Of a DNA stretch of 64,000 nt, positions 54,270-63,227 are shown piece after piece. Each line of letters opens with the position of its first letter. Position 1 is the first letter of the stretch. The position numbers and the translations under genes were made by a program. This DNA comes from DASPTH01 sp046727575 (GTDB taxonomy: Bacteria; Actinomycetota; Acidimicrobiia; IMCC26256; DASPTH01), in the NCBI GenBank assembly GCA_046727575.1, contig JBKPCV010000054.1, positions 1-64,000 of the forward strand, written 5' to 3'. The notes under the pieces were generated by a model, which did not search any database, was not told the DNA's origin, and worked only from the letters and a program-made list of their open reading frames with translations.

Positions 54270-54294
54270 GCAGCCGAACTCCGCGAGCGCTCGA

Positions 54295-55434
54295 TCAGAC
54301 GTAGCCCCCGAGGCGTTGCGGCGACGTGGCATCGCGGAGCAAGCCGTTGCAGCCGTCGCGCCGCTCGTAGAGCTCGGCCAGCGTCGGCTGGTCCTTGACC
54401 GAGTCGTCGGCGAGCCACGCGCGCGCCTCCGCGGTGCTGAAGCGTTCGAACTCGATGAGGCACAGGCAACGTCCCGGGCGCACGACCGCGGGGTGCAGAC
54501 GCGTGATTTCCTCGTTCGTCGTGAGCAGCACCAGTGTGTTGAGACCCTGTCCCAGCATGCCGTCGGCGACGTTCAGCAGCCGACCGAGTGACGCGCCGGC
54601 GCGCCGGCGCGCGTCGCTCCGCACGTACTCGTCCGCGTCTTCGGCGATGACGAGCTTCCAGCGATCGCTCGGGACCATCACGCCGGGACCGCCCGGCCGC
54701 AGCTCGCGACGATCCGACGCGAGCAGGACGTCGAGCATGTAGTTCGCTTCGTTGAAGAACCGCTCGGGATCCGTCACGTACTGCGGGTCGCACCAGGCGC
54801 GCCACTCGCGGATCAGCGATCGGATCGCGGTCGTCTTGCCCGTACCGGGTTCGCCGTGCCACAGCAGGAGCTTGCCGCCGCCGGAGGGAGCCTCGACCTT
54901 CATCAGCTCGTCGAGACGCGACCGGACGCCGCCCGTGTAGTTCGCGCGGATGTCGGGCCAGCCGGGCGCGTCGAGCGCGCGGGTGGTCTCGTGCGCGCCG
55001 TGGTCACCCCACCGCCAGAACGCGACCTGCACCGCGTCGGTCAGGTCGGGCTCAGGGCTCCGATCGTGCACGATCGCTCGCGCGGCTTCGACGAGCTCGC
55101 GCGTCGGTGCGGTGATCGTGACGCGCGCGCCACCCGCGTACGCCTCGACGAACAGCGTCACGTCGCGCCAGCGCGCCGCCGCGCTCGTCGACCAGTTGGT
55201 TTCGACCCACCGGTCGATCTCCGCCCCCTCTGGCAGGATGTCGAGCGGTGCGACCTCCGCGTCGACGCGGAGCTTCGCCATCCACGGCTCGTCGCCGCGC
55301 ACGAACGGCGAGAGGGCGAGCATTGCGACGATCTCCGACTCGCGCGCTGCACGATCGATCAGGAATCGCTCGTGCAGCGCGCGCTCGCTCAGCGACTCCG
55401 CGAGGATCGGCTCCAGCACGTTCGAGTCGTTCAT
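54295..55434 (-). CDS. AAA ATPase (DUF5925-like), unknown role
   Basis: A 379-residue protein with an uncharacterised N-terminal half (about residues 1-175, IDRWVETNWSTSAAARWRDVTLFVEAY) and a C-terminal AAA module: Walker A GEPGTGKTT, Walker B KLVIAEDADEY, sensor LVLLTTNEEI and RLHPAVVRPGRC with the arginine finger. ATG 55434 has GAGGTG; a longer frame to 55515 lacks support. It resembles actinobacterial DUF5925 ATPases. It stands alone between convergent aacS-like and SDR genes. Confidence 0.82.
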   Translation of the reverse strand: MNDSNVLEPILAESLSERALHERFLIDRAARESEIVAMLALSPFVRGDEPWMAKLRVDAEVAPLDILPEGAEIDRWVETNWSTSAAARWRDVTLFVEAYAGGARVTITAPTRELVEAARAIVHDRSPEPDLTDAVQVAFWRWGDHGAHETTRALDAPGWPDIRANYTGGVRSRLDELMKVEAPSGGGKLLLWHGEPGTGKTTAIRSLIREWRAWCDPQYVTDPERFFNEANYMLDVLLASDRRELRPGGPGVMVPSDRWKLVIAEDADEYVRSDARRRAGASLGRLLNVADGMLGQGLNTLVLLTTNEEITRLHPAVVRPGRCLCLIEFERFSTAEARAWLADDSVKDQPTLAELYERRDGCNGLLRDATSPQRLGGYV

Positions 55435-55511
55435 GGGACCCACCTCTGCTCCGTCCCCTCGAGTGCAGATCGACGCGAGGCTACGCGCGTCGCATCTTCG
55501 GTGCGCGGACC

Positions 55512-55690
55512 TCACGGGCGGAGCAACGATTCGAGGTCGAACGTCGCAGGCTCCTCACCGTGCATCCATGCGAGACGTTGCTCCGTCGTCAGACGCGCGG
55601 CACGCGGATGGGGAAGGACGAAGAAACGCCCGTCACGCACGGCGTCGAACACCGCGTCGGCCGCGACGGCCGCTGGTATTCGAGGGCGGC
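55512..55690 (-). other. out-of-frame C-terminal remainder of the SDR gene
   Basis: In the frame offset from the SDR reading frame this stretch reads IPAAVAADAVFDAVRDGRFF, then VLPHPRAARLTTEQRL, AWMHGEEPATFDLESLL and RP before TGA (55514-55512). This is a typical SDR C-terminal helix and tail and has no start codon of its own. Confidence 0.75.
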
Positions 55691-56359
55691 GATCGCTCGC
55701 TGCGCGTCGTCAGCAGCAGCGCCGGCACCGGTCGTGATCGTGACGCGTACGTGGTCGGGCATGTTGCGTTCCGACTCGAAGATGCGCGTCCGCACGAACC
55801 CCGGGCACAGCACGGACACGCCGACGTGCGAGCCGCGGCCGACGAGGTCGTGATGGAGCGATTCGCTCAGCCCGACGACCGCGAACTTGCTCGTGCAGTA
55901 CACGCCGAGACCGGCCGCGCCGCCCAGACCGGCCATGGAGGCGGTGTTCACGACGTGCCCCTCGTCCTGCTCCAGCAGGATCGGCAGAAAGACGGTGCAC
56001 CCGTGGATGACGCCCCACAGGTTCACACCGAGCACCCACTGCCACACTTCGATCGGCGAGTCGATCACCGAACCCCCCGCCACGCCGGCGTTGTTGCAGA
56101 CGACGTGTACGGCGCCGAACTGGCTGAGCGTCGTGTCGGCCAGCGCGCGAACGTCGTCGAGCTGCGACACGTCTGCGCGGACGCCGATCACCTCCGCTCC
56201 CGCGGCGGCGAGCTCCTCGACGGTGCGGGCCAACGCCGGCTCCTCCACGTCGGCGAGCGCGAGCCGCATCCCCTCGGCCGCGAACCGACCCGCGATCGCG
56301 CGCCCGATGCCGCTCGCGCCACCGGTGATCACCGCGACCTTGCGCCGGAGCGAACGCAT
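55589..56359 (-). CDS. short-chain dehydrogenase/reductase, frameshifted near its C-terminus
   Basis: Classical SDR: NAD(P) motif TGGASGIGRAIA, NNAGVAGGS, catalytic Ser (NTASMAGL) and YCTSKFAVVGLS. After about residue 215 the frame as read becomes atypical (YQRPSRPTRCSTPC). The proper continuation is in the next frame, where AAVADAVFDAVRDGRFFVLP and a normal SDR C-terminus run to a stop at 55512-55514. One indel at about 55684-55730 explains both. Either a recent inactivating mutation or a sequencing error. Confidence 0.85.
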   Translation of the reverse strand: MRSLRRKVAVITGGASGIGRAIAGRFAAEGMRLALADVEEPALARTVEELAAAGAEVIGVRADVSQLDDVRALADTTLSQFGAVHVVCNNAGVAGGSVIDSPIEVWQWVLGVNLWGVIHGCTVFLPILLEQDEGHVVNTASMAGLGGAAGLGVYCTSKFAVVGLSESLHHDLVGRGSHVGVSVLCPGFVRTRIFESERNMPDHVRVTITTGAGAAADDAQRAIAALEYQRPSRPTRCSTPCVTGVSSSFPIRVPRV

Positions 56360-56399
56360 CGCCGAAGACTACGGGCGCGGCAGCTGAGCAGCGGACCCG

Positions 56400-57020
56400 T
56401 CAGTTGCAGGCTGCTTCGTCGACGACGATGTAGTTGGTCGCGCCGCGAGAGCTGCTACCGATGAGCTCGATGGAGTGGAGGTCGGACTCGTTCTGGATGA
56501 TCCGTGCGTCGACGAGTCCCTCTTCGTCCGTGTAGTGCCCATGGTCACGGAAGTAGAGCCGTTCGGCGGCTCTGAGCACCGCGCGGTCGTTCCGGCACTC
56601 CTCGGGTGTCGCGCTGTCGATGACACCGGCTGCTGCAAGCACGATGACGAGCGCGAGCGTCGCCACGCCGACGTAGCCGAGCACGAGCCCGGCAATCGCC
56701 AGACCCCGCCCAGCGATCGTGCCCATCGACCGCTTGATCTGGCTCAACGCGACATGCCCGAAGATCACCGCGAGAATCGAGCCGACCCAGAAGATCCAGA
56801 TGATCCCGAGCACCAGCGACGCGATCGCCAGGCCGTTCGTGCGCACCGGGGTCGTCGGCGTGTACTGCGGAAAGGGCCCGGACCCGTAGGGCGGCGCCGG
56901 GGGCGTGATCGGCGGAGGCGCCGATGGAGGAGGTGAGTGCGGCGCACCCGCGGAAGGAGACGGCGCGGCCCAGCCCCCGCGAGGCTCGTCACTGCCGGGC
57001 GGACGTCCGCCGTTGGTCAT
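56400..57020 (-). CDS. DUF4190 membrane protein
   Basis: A 206-residue protein. Residues 1-60 are Pro/Ser/Gly-rich and cytoplasmic; two hydrophobic helices follow (LAIASLVLGIIWIFWVGSILAV and LAIAGLVLGYVGVATLALVI) separated by the FGHVALSQIKRS loop that defines DUF4190. The C-terminal extracellular part (ECRNDRAVLRAAERLYFRDH...) resembles type II secretion pseudopilin-like tails seen in related proteins. Function is unknown. Confidence 0.8.
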   Translation of the reverse strand: MTNGGRPPGSDEPRGGWAAPSPSAGAPHSPPPSAPPPITPPAPPYGSGPFPQYTPTTPVRTNGLAIASLVLGIIWIFWVGSILAVIFGHVALSQIKRSMGTIAGRGLAIAGLVLGYVGVATLALVIVLAAAGVIDSATPEECRNDRAVLRAAERLYFRDHGHYTDEEGLVDARIIQNESDLHSIELIGSSSRGATNYIVVDEAACN

Positions 57021-57080
57021 CGCACCACTCTTCCACGGAGCGGACGCCGATGTGCGCGTTCGCGAGCCGCAGCCGCCGCG

Positions 57081-57581
57081 TCAACCGAGGAGCACCTCGA
57101 TGAGGTCACCCTGCAGTTGGGTGACCCAGTAGTAGATCGCGAACGCGCGCGCATCCGGATGCTCGGCGTCGATCACCTGCTCCTCCTCGGTGACTCCGAG
57201 ACGGGTCCCGAGCACGAGGCGGGTGTCGTTCAGCACACCGAGCCACGCCTGCACGTCGTCGGGTGTGAGAGCGACCTCGCGCCATTCCTTGTTGTGGGTC
57301 GCGCGCGCCAGCGAGCTCGTGACCATCTCCAACGCGTCGAGGCGTTGACGGAGCAGATCGGGATGCACCATCGCTTCCCACTCCTGCTCGGCTTCCTCCT
57401 CGTGCGGATCGAGGTAGGCGGGTGGGAACAGTCGACGCGCGCCAGGGTCGTCCAGGGGTGCCTCGAACGCTCCGCGTAGCTCGTGGGGAAGATCCTGCAG
57501 GAGCGCGAGCTCCTCGGGCGCGAGCGAGACGATGAGACTGTCGTCCGGACCCGAGCGAAACCGGCGCCAGCGTGGGCTCAC
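57081..57581 (-). CDS. DUF2017 family protein
   Basis: A 166-residue mostly helical protein (SPRWRRFRSGPDDSLIVSLAPEEL...LPHELRGAFEAPLDDPGARRLFP) matching DUF2017, which in actinobacteria is found right behind clpS. GTG 57581 overlaps the clpS stop (GTGA, 57578-57581). The tight coupling suggests a role in adaptor-mediated proteolysis, but this is inference. Confidence 0.88.
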   Translation of the reverse strand: MSPRWRRFRSGPDDSLIVSLAPEELALLQDLPHELRGAFEAPLDDPGARRLFPPAYLDPHEEEAEQEWEAMVHPDLLRQRLDALEMVTSSLARATHNKEWREVALTPDDVQAWLGVLNDTRLVLGTRLGVTEEEQVIDAEHPDARAFAIYYWVTQLQGDLIEVLLG

Positions 57582-57868
57582 GCGTCGTGTTCCATCGTCG
57601 CCCAGAGGCCGTGCGCGTGCAGCCGGGCGACGTCGGCCTCGCACTTCTCGCGGCTGCCGTCGGCGACGACGGCTCGACCCTCCTCGTGCACCTGCCGCAT
57701 CAACTTCGTGGCTTTGGCCCGCGAGTAGCCGAAGAGCTTCTGGAACACGTACACCACGTACGTCATCAGGTTCACGGGATCGTTCCACACGATGACCATC
57801 CACGGACGATCGCTCGTGGTCTCCTCGCCGATCTCCGGCTCGCGGATCTCGACCGGTGCAGTGGTCAC
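57578..57868 (-). CDS. clpS: ATP-dependent Clp protease adaptor ClpS
   Basis: A 96-residue N-end-rule adaptor delivering substrates to ClpC/ClpA. The substrate-binding core is VIVWNDPVNLMTYVVYVFQKLFG, then RAKATKLMRQVHEEGRAVV. GTG 57868 overlaps the nusB stop (GTGA). Confidence 0.95.
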   Translation of the reverse strand: MTTAPVEIREPEIGEETTSDRPWMVIVWNDPVNLMTYVVYVFQKLFGYSRAKATKLMRQVHEEGRAVVADGSREKCEADVARLHAHGLWATMEHDA

Positions 57869-58287
57869 GGCCGTTCGTCCCGCGCCGCAGGGGGACGGAG
57901 CTCTTCGGCAATCCGGCTCAGCAAGCCGTTGACGAAGCGGCCCGAGTCCTTCGTCGAGTACTGCTTGGCCAGCTCCACGGCTTCGCTGATCACCACGGCC
58001 GTCGGCATCTCGGGTTCCCACCCCAACTCGTAGGCACCGAGGCGGAGGACAGCGCGGTCGACGGCGGGCATCCGCTCCAGTGCCCAGTGCTCCGAGAACT
58101 TGCGCAGCAATGTGTCGACCTCGTCGTGGTGCTCCTGCACCCCGTGGAGGAGGTGCGCGGCGTACTCGTCGGGTGGTGCCGGCTGCTGCTCGAGGAGCTC
58201 GTCCGCGGTGAGGTCACGCACTTCGAGCTCGTAACAGAGGCTGAGCGCCCGCTCGCGTGCCTCACGACGGCTCCCGGTGGCGGCCAT
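57865..58287 (-). CDS. nusB: transcription antitermination protein NusB
   Basis: A 140-residue all-helical RNA-binding protein (GSRREARERALSLCYELEV ... MPAVDRAVLRLGAYEL...AVVISEAVELAKQYS). It acts with NusE at boxA in rRNA leaders, for which a candidate is seen at 590-602. ATG 58287 chosen; GTG 58293 is equally possible. Follows efp as in many genomes. Confidence 0.95.
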   Translation of the reverse strand: MAATGSRREARERALSLCYELEVRDLTADELLEQQPAPPDEYAAHLLHGVQEHHDEVDTLLRKFSEHWALERMPAVDRAVLRLGAYELGWEPEMPTAVVISEAVELAKQYSTKDSGRFVNGLLSRIAEELRPPAARDERP

Positions 58288-58302
58288 CAGCACACTGCGC
58301 GC

Positions 58303-58866
58303 TCAAGCCCGCGCCAGGTAGTCCCCGGTGCGGGTGTCGACCTTCACGCGCTCGCCGGGCTCCACGAACAGCGGAACCTGCACGACGAGACCGGTTTCGA
58401 GCGTCGCCGGCTTGCGCGCGCCCGACACACGGTCGCCCTGCACACCGGGTTCGGTCTCGGTGACCGCGAGCTCGACCGCCGCCGGCAGCTCGACGCCCAC
58501 GACGCGACCCGAGTACATCATCAGGACGACCGTATCGCCTTCCTTCATGTACTGCGCGGAGCCGCCGAGATCGGTGATCTCGACGTGGAGCTGGTCGTAG
58601 GTCTCGGTATCCATGAACACCAACGCGTTGCTCTCGCGGTAGAGGTACTGCATCTCGCGCTTGTCGATGACCGCGAGCGGCACCTTCTCGTCGGCGCGGA
58701 ACGTACGGTCGACGACGGCGCCGCCGGCGACCTTCTTGAGCTTCGTGCGCACGAACGCGCCGCCCTTGCCCGGCTTCACGTGCTGGAACTCGACCACCGT
58801 GACGAGACCCTCCTGCGGCAGGTGGAGCGCCATGCCGTTCTTCAGATCGTTGGTGGAGACGCTCAC
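58303..58866 (-). CDS. efp: elongation factor P
   Basis: Relieves ribosome stalling at polyproline. The 187-residue protein has three OB-type domains: the N-terminal KOW-like part with FQHVKPGKGGAFVR, where the loop Lys (KPGKGG) is at the modification site, and the C-terminal domains ending VKVDTRTGDYLARA. GTG 58866 overlaps the pepQ stop (GTGA). Confidence 0.97.
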   Translation of the reverse strand: MSVSTNDLKNGMALHLPQEGLVTVVEFQHVKPGKGGAFVRTKLKKVAGGAVVDRTFRADEKVPLAVIDKREMQYLYRESNALVFMDTETYDQLHVEITDLGGSAQYMKEGDTVVLMMYSGRVVGVELPAAVELAVTETEPGVQGDRVSGARKPATLETGLVVQVPLFVEPGERVKVDTRTGDYLARA

Positions 58867-59975
58867 AAGACGAGTTCCTTCGGGAATGCGGTGAGGGGAT
58901 ACGACCCGTCAGGGGTGACGACGACCGTGTCCTCGATGCGCACTCCGCCCACCCCGGGGAGGTACACGCCGGGCTCGACCGTGACGACCGATCCGGGTTC
59001 CAACGTATCACGGGCACTCGCCGCGACCCGCGGCGCCTCGTGGATCTCGAGACCGACGCCGTGGCCGGTGCCGTGCACGAATGCGTCGGCCCACCCTGCG
59101 GCCGCGATGACGTCGCGGCACGCGCGATCGACGGCCGCGCACTCGGCACCGGCGCGGACCGCGTCCCGCCCCGCCGACTGGCTCTCGCGCACGACATCCC
59201 AGAGTTGACGCGCGTCCGCTCCGGGATCGCCGGCGCTCACCGTACGGGTCATGTCGGAGCAATAGCCGTCGACGACGCAGCCGAAGTCGATGACGACGAG
59301 CTCGCCGCGTCCAATCTGCCGCGAGCTGGGACGGGCGTGTGGCAACGCCCCGTTGGGACCAGACGCGACGATCGGGTCGAAGCTGTTGCCGCTCGCGCCG
59401 CGCGTCCGCATCTCGATCTCCAGCTCGAGTGCGAAGTCGCGCTCCGGAAGTTCGTCGAACAGACGCGGCAGCATGGACGCGAGCGCATCGTCGGCGATCG
59501 CGCACGCGGCGCGGATGCGCGCCACCTCGCCCGGTTCCTTGACGCGACGCAGCCGCTCGACGAGTCCCTCGGTCGGCACGAGGTCGTGGCCCTCGAATGT
59601 CTCCGCGAGCGCGCGCTGCTGCGACCAGGTGACCGCGTGTGCCTCGAGCCCGACGCGGACCCCCGGATCGAGTGCACGCGCCAACGCGCTGCGCTGCTCG
59701 GCGACGGTCGCGCCGATCTCGATCGCGGCGTCTACGCCCGCCGCCACGAGCTGCTCCGTGGCCTGGGTGCGGTACCGCCCGTCGCTGGTGAAGACGACCG
59801 CGTCGCCGGTGACCAGCAGCATGGCCGCACTGCCGGAGAACCCGGCGAGGTAGCGGACGTTGGGAAGGAACGTGACCAGCAGCGCGTCGACTCCCGCGTG
59901 CTCGAACTGTTCACGCAACCGGCCGGTTCGGCCGCGGATGTCCATCGTGGGTAACGAGTCGGTCGTCGACGTCAC
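58863..59975 (-). CDS. pepQ: M24 family Xaa-Pro peptidase
   Basis: A 370-residue pita-bread metalloprotease. All five metal ligands are visible: Asp in VIDFGC, Asp in GYCSDMTRT, His in HGTGHGVGLEIHE, Glu in VEPGVYL and Glu in GVRIEDTVVV. The N-terminal creatinase-like domain is VDALLVTFLPNVRYLAGFSGS. GTG 59975 overlaps the aroQ stop (GTGA). It could be an aminopeptidase (PepP) or dipeptidase (PepQ); position beside efp is conserved. Confidence 0.93.
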   Translation of the reverse strand: MTSTTDSLPTMDIRGRTGRLREQFEHAGVDALLVTFLPNVRYLAGFSGSAAMLLVTGDAVVFTSDGRYRTQATEQLVAAGVDAAIEIGATVAEQRSALARALDPGVRVGLEAHAVTWSQQRALAETFEGHDLVPTEGLVERLRRVKEPGEVARIRAACAIADDALASMLPRLFDELPERDFALELEIEMRTRGASGNSFDPIVASGPNGALPHARPSSRQIGRGELVVIDFGCVVDGYCSDMTRTVSAGDPGADARQLWDVVRESQSAGRDAVRAGAECAAVDRACRDVIAAAGWADAFVHGTGHGVGLEIHEAPRVAASARDTLEPGSVVTVEPGVYLPGVGGVRIEDTVVVTPDGSYPLTAFPKELVL

Positions 59976-60415
59976 GCTTCGGCTCCCAACAAGGCGGTGG
60001 CGGCCTCGATCGCGAGGCGGTACCCCGCCCGCCCGAGGCCCATGATCGACCCCGTGACCACGGCCGCGATCACGGAGTGGCGCCGCCATTCCTCGCGCGC
60101 CGCGGTGTTCGACACGTGCAACTCGATCTTCACGCCGTCGTAAGTCTCGAGCGCGTCCGCGATGGCGTAGCTCGAGTGCCCGAGGGCTCCCGGGTTGATG
60201 ACGATGGCGTCGCAACGGTTGCGGGCGTCGTGGATCGCGTCCACCAGGTCGCCCTCGTGGTTGGACTGGACGTGCTCGAGGTCGTAGCCGTGTTCCGACG
60301 CGGCCTTCCGAGCGTCCCCCACCATGTCGTCGAGGGTCGCGGTGCCATACACCGCCGGGTCGCGCTGCCCGAACAGGTTCAAGTTCGGGCCCGACAGCAG
60401 AAGGATGGTTGGCAT
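59972..60415 (-). CDS. aroQ: 3-dehydroquinate dehydratase, type II
   Basis: Shikimate-pathway dehydratase, 147 residues, dodecameric flavodoxin-like fold. GPNLNLFGQRDPAVYG holds the active-site Arg and Tyr; INPGALGHSSYAIADAL holds the catalytic His, although the usual THTS..(L/I)RD is GHSS..IAD here; ELHVSN and AREEWRRHS complete the site. ATG 60415 has GAGGA. Confidence 0.95.
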   Translation of the reverse strand: MPTILLLSGPNLNLFGQRDPAVYGTATLDDMVGDARKAASEHGYDLEHVQSNHEGDLVDAIHDARNRCDAIVINPGALGHSSYAIADALETYDGVKIELHVSNTAAREEWRRHSVIAAVVTGSIMGLGRAGYRLAIEAATALLGAEA

Positions 60416-60422
60416 GTGATCC

Positions 60423-61493
60423 TCAGCTTTCCACGCCGACGGCCGCGAACGCGACGTCCAGCGTGCGGGGATCGGGGTCGTGGACGGTCTCGAGACCCGC
60501 GGCGGCGGGCAACACGAACGTGAGGCCGCCCTCCGATTTCTTGTCGCGCCGCATCACCCCGAGGAGCGTGGCCGCGTCCACATCACCCGGAACCCGGGTC
60601 GGGAGGCCGAGCGCCTCGACGGTCGAGCGGTGACGCTCGACGGTGGCTTGGTCGAGCCGTCCGAGCGCGCCGGCGAGCACGCCGGCGAAGACGAGCCCGA
60701 CCGCGACCGCCTCGCCGTGCAGCAGCTCGTAGCCGCCGGCGGTCTCGAGCGCGTGCGCCAACGTATGGCCGTAGTTGAGGGACGCACGGACGCCAGTGCG
60801 CTCTTCCGGGTCGGCGACGACCACCGCGGCCTTCATTCGCACGCACGCCGCGACCAGCGCGGTCAGCGTCGTCGCGTCGCGCGCGAGCACTTGTGCGGAT
60901 CGGTCACCGACGATGGCGGCCACCGATTCTCCTCCGGGCATCAGCGCGTACTTCGCGACCTCGCCGAGGCCGGCGCGGTACTCACGAGGAGGCAGGGTCG
61001 TCAGCGTGGTGACGTCGGCGAGCACCCCGACCGGCTGGTGGAACGCGCCGACGAGGTTCTTGCCCTCGGGCAGGTTCACGGCGGTCTTGCCGCCAATCGC
61101 GGCGTCGACCTGCGCCAGCAGCGTGGTGGGCGCCTGCACCACCGCGATGCCGCGGTGGTAGATCGCGGCAGCGAAGCCCGCGGTGTCGCCGACGACGCCA
61201 CCACCGAGTGCCACGATGGCGTCGCCACGGAGCAGCCCCCATTGCGCGAGCCGGGAGCACAGCTCGTCGACCGTCGCGAGCGTCTTCGCTTCCTCCCCGT
61301 CGCCGATCAGGAAGACGTCGGTCTCGGCGCCGGCGGCGTGGAGCGCGGCCGTCAGCGGCGGCGCGTGCCAGTCGGCCACGCCGGGCTGGCTGACCACCGC
61401 AACCTTGCGGCGCCCGCGCACGACGTCGCCGACTCCGCCGAGCGCGCCCTCCCCGACGACGACGTCGTAGGGCTCGGCGAGCGCGACCGTCAC
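60423..61493 (-). CDS. aroB: 3-dehydroquinate synthase
   Basis: Second shikimate-pathway step, NAD- and metal-dependent. The 356-residue protein has GGGVVGDTAGFAAAIYHRG, PTTLLAQVDAAIGGKTAVN, metal ligands in LNYGHTLAHALE and HGEAVAVGL. GTG 61493 overlaps the aroK stop (GTGA); a GTG at 61502 would add three residues. Confidence 0.96.
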   Translation of the reverse strand: MTVALAEPYDVVVGEGALGGVGDVVRGRRKVAVVSQPGVADWHAPPLTAALHAAGAETDVFLIGDGEEAKTLATVDELCSRLAQWGLLRGDAIVALGGGVVGDTAGFAAAIYHRGIAVVQAPTTLLAQVDAAIGGKTAVNLPEGKNLVGAFHQPVGVLADVTTLTTLPPREYRAGLGEVAKYALMPGGESVAAIVGDRSAQVLARDATTLTALVAACVRMKAAVVVADPEERTGVRASLNYGHTLAHALETAGGYELLHGEAVAVGLVFAGVLAGALGRLDQATVERHRSTVEALGLPTRVPGDVDAATLLGVMRRDKKSEGGLTFVLPAAAGLETVHDPDPRTLDVAFAAVGVES

Positions 61494-62014
61494 CCGCTCC
61501 ACGACTCGAACTCCTCGATCACTCGGTACGCGACGTCGTCGACCGAGAGCGCGTCGGTGTCGACCGTGACATCGGCCGCCGCTTCGTAGGCCGGCGCGCG
61601 GGTGTCACCCAGCCGCGTGAGCGTGACGGTGCGGTCACCACCGGCCAGGAGCGGGCGCGAGTCGTCACCCGTCAGGCGCGACGCGAGCACGGCAGGTGGC
61701 GCGTCGAGCCACACGACCAAGCCGGCACCGCGCAGTACGCGACGGTTGTCAGGATCCAGGACCGCGCCGCCACCGCACGCGATGACGAGGGGCTCCGGCG
61801 ACGAGGCGGCGTCCGCGACCGCGACGCGCTCTCGCGCGCGAAAGCCCGATTCGCCCTCCGCCGCCCACAGTTCGGCGAACGGGACGCCGGCCGCAGCTAC
61901 GACGAGCTCGTCGGTGTCGACGAGCGGCCGGCCGAGCAGCTCGGCGCACCGATGCCCCACGGTGGTCTTGCCCGCGCCCATCAGGCCGACCAGTACGAGG
62001 TGTCTCCCCCGCAC
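61490..62014 (-). CDS. aroK: shikimate kinase
   Basis: A 174-residue P-loop kinase: Walker A LMGAGKTTVG, the shikimate-binding DTDELV and FRARE, and ACGGGAVL. Starts 4 nt after aroC. Part of the aroC-aroK-aroB-aroQ series. Confidence 0.96.
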   Translation of the reverse strand: MRGRHLVLVGLMGAGKTTVGHRCAELLGRPLVDTDELVVAAAGVPFAELWAAEGESGFRARERVAVADAASSPEPLVIACGGGAVLDPDNRRVLRGAGLVVWLDAPPAVLASRLTGDDSRPLLAGGDRTVTLTRLGDTRAPAYEAAADVTVDTDALSVDDVAYRVIEEFESWSG

Positions 62015-62018
62015 GCGT

Positions 62019-63173
62019 CTAATGCAACGACGCGGCGTAGGCCGCGTAGTTGCGCGTCAGCTCGGCCATCGAGTCGCCGCCGAACTTGCGGGTCGCCTCC
62101 TGAGCGAGCACCAGCGCGACCATCGTCTCCGCCACGACACCCGCGGCCGGCACCGCGGTGACGTCGGTGCGTTCCTTGAAGGAGACGGTCTCTACCTTCG
62201 TTTCGACATCGACGGTGCGCAACACCGGACGGTTCAACGTGGATAGCGGTTTCATCGCCACCCGCGCCACCAGGAGGCCACCCGTCGTCATGCCACCTTC
62301 GGTGCCACCGGCCCGTGTCGAAGTGCGGACGTACTCGTCGGCGTCGGCGTCCCAGACGATCTCGTCGTGCGCGACGCTCCCGCGCTTGCCCGCGATCTCG
62401 AACCCGTCGCCGATCTCGACGCCCTTCATCGCCTGGATGCTCATGAGCGCCTGCGCGAGGAGGCCGTCGATCTTGCGGTCCCAGTGCACGTGCGAACCGA
62501 GACCCGGCGGGACGCCGTAGCCGAGCACTTCGACGACACCGCCGAGCGAGTCGCCCACCTTGGCGGCCGCTTCCACCTCGGCGATCATCGCCGCCTCGGC
62601 GACGGGGTCGAAGCACCGCACCGGTGACTCGTCGACCATCGGGAGATCGGAGGGGGTCGGGCGCACCTCCGTGCTCGCCCGCGCCGCGCCCATCTGGATC
62701 ACGTGGCTGATCACCTGGGTGCCGAGCTCGGCGAGCAGGAGCTTCGCGAGCGTCCCGGCGGCAACGCGGGCCGCAGTCTCACGCGCGCTGGCGCGTTCGA
62801 GGACGTTGCGGGCGTCGTCGAAGCCGTACTTCTGCATGCCGACGAGGTCGGCGTGCCCGGGCCGCGGTTGGTGCAGCGGCTTCTCCGTGACGCCGGGCGC
62901 CGGCGACATCTCGTCCTGCCACTTCGGCCATTCGGTGTTGTGGATCACGATCGACACGGGCGAGCCGAGCGTGACACCGTGCCGGATCCCGCCGAGGATC
63001 TCGACGTCGTCGCGCTCGAAGCGCATGCGCGGGCCACGGCCGAACCCGAGCCGACGGCGCGCGAGCTCGTCGCCGAGCTGCTCACTGGTCACGCGCAGAC
63101 CGGCCGGGAGCCCCTCCACGACGAGCGCGAGCGCGGGCCCGTGCGACTCTCCCGCGGTCAGGTACCGCAACAC
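62019..63173 (-). CDS. aroC: chorismate synthase
   Basis: Reduced-FMN-dependent last step to chorismate. The 384-residue protein starts MLRYLTAGESHGPAL and has RRLGFGRGPRM, RPGHADLVGMQKYGFDD, RASARETAARVAAG and DPVAEAAM segments typical of the enzyme. GTG 63173 lies 6 nt downstream of a TATCCT hexamer, so a leaderless transcript is likely, giving aroC its own promoter after pilD. Confidence 0.97.
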   Translation of the reverse strand: MLRYLTAGESHGPALALVVEGLPAGLRVTSEQLGDELARRRLGFGRGPRMRFERDDVEILGGIRHGVTLGSPVSIVIHNTEWPKWQDEMSPAPGVTEKPLHQPRPGHADLVGMQKYGFDDARNVLERASARETAARVAAGTLAKLLLAELGTQVISHVIQMGAARASTEVRPTPSDLPMVDESPVRCFDPVAEAAMIAEVEAAAKVGDSLGGVVEVLGYGVPPGLGSHVHWDRKIDGLLAQALMSIQAMKGVEIGDGFEIAGKRGSVAHDEIVWDADADEYVRTSTRAGGTEGGMTTGGLLVARVAMKPLSTLNRPVLRTVDVETKVETVSFKERTDVTAVPAAGVVAETMVALVLAQEATRKFGGDSMAELTRNYAAYAASLH

Positions 63174-63179
63174 GGAGTC

Positions 63180-63185
63180 AGGATA
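63180..63185 (-). promoter_or_regulatory. candidate -10 element for leaderless aroC
   Basis: TATCCT on the minus strand (63185-63180) fits TANNNT and ends 6 nt before the aroC GTG. It lies in the 54-nt pilD-aroC gap. No clear -35 is seen. Confidence 0.4.
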
Positions 63186-63227
63186 CCGGCATCAATCTGT
63201 TCGCTCGCGATCCATTGCCGCTGACCA

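Noticed and set aside
54270..54294. Bidirectional terminator between the convergent AACS and AAA genes
   Set aside because: Only 25 nt and no inverted repeat found.
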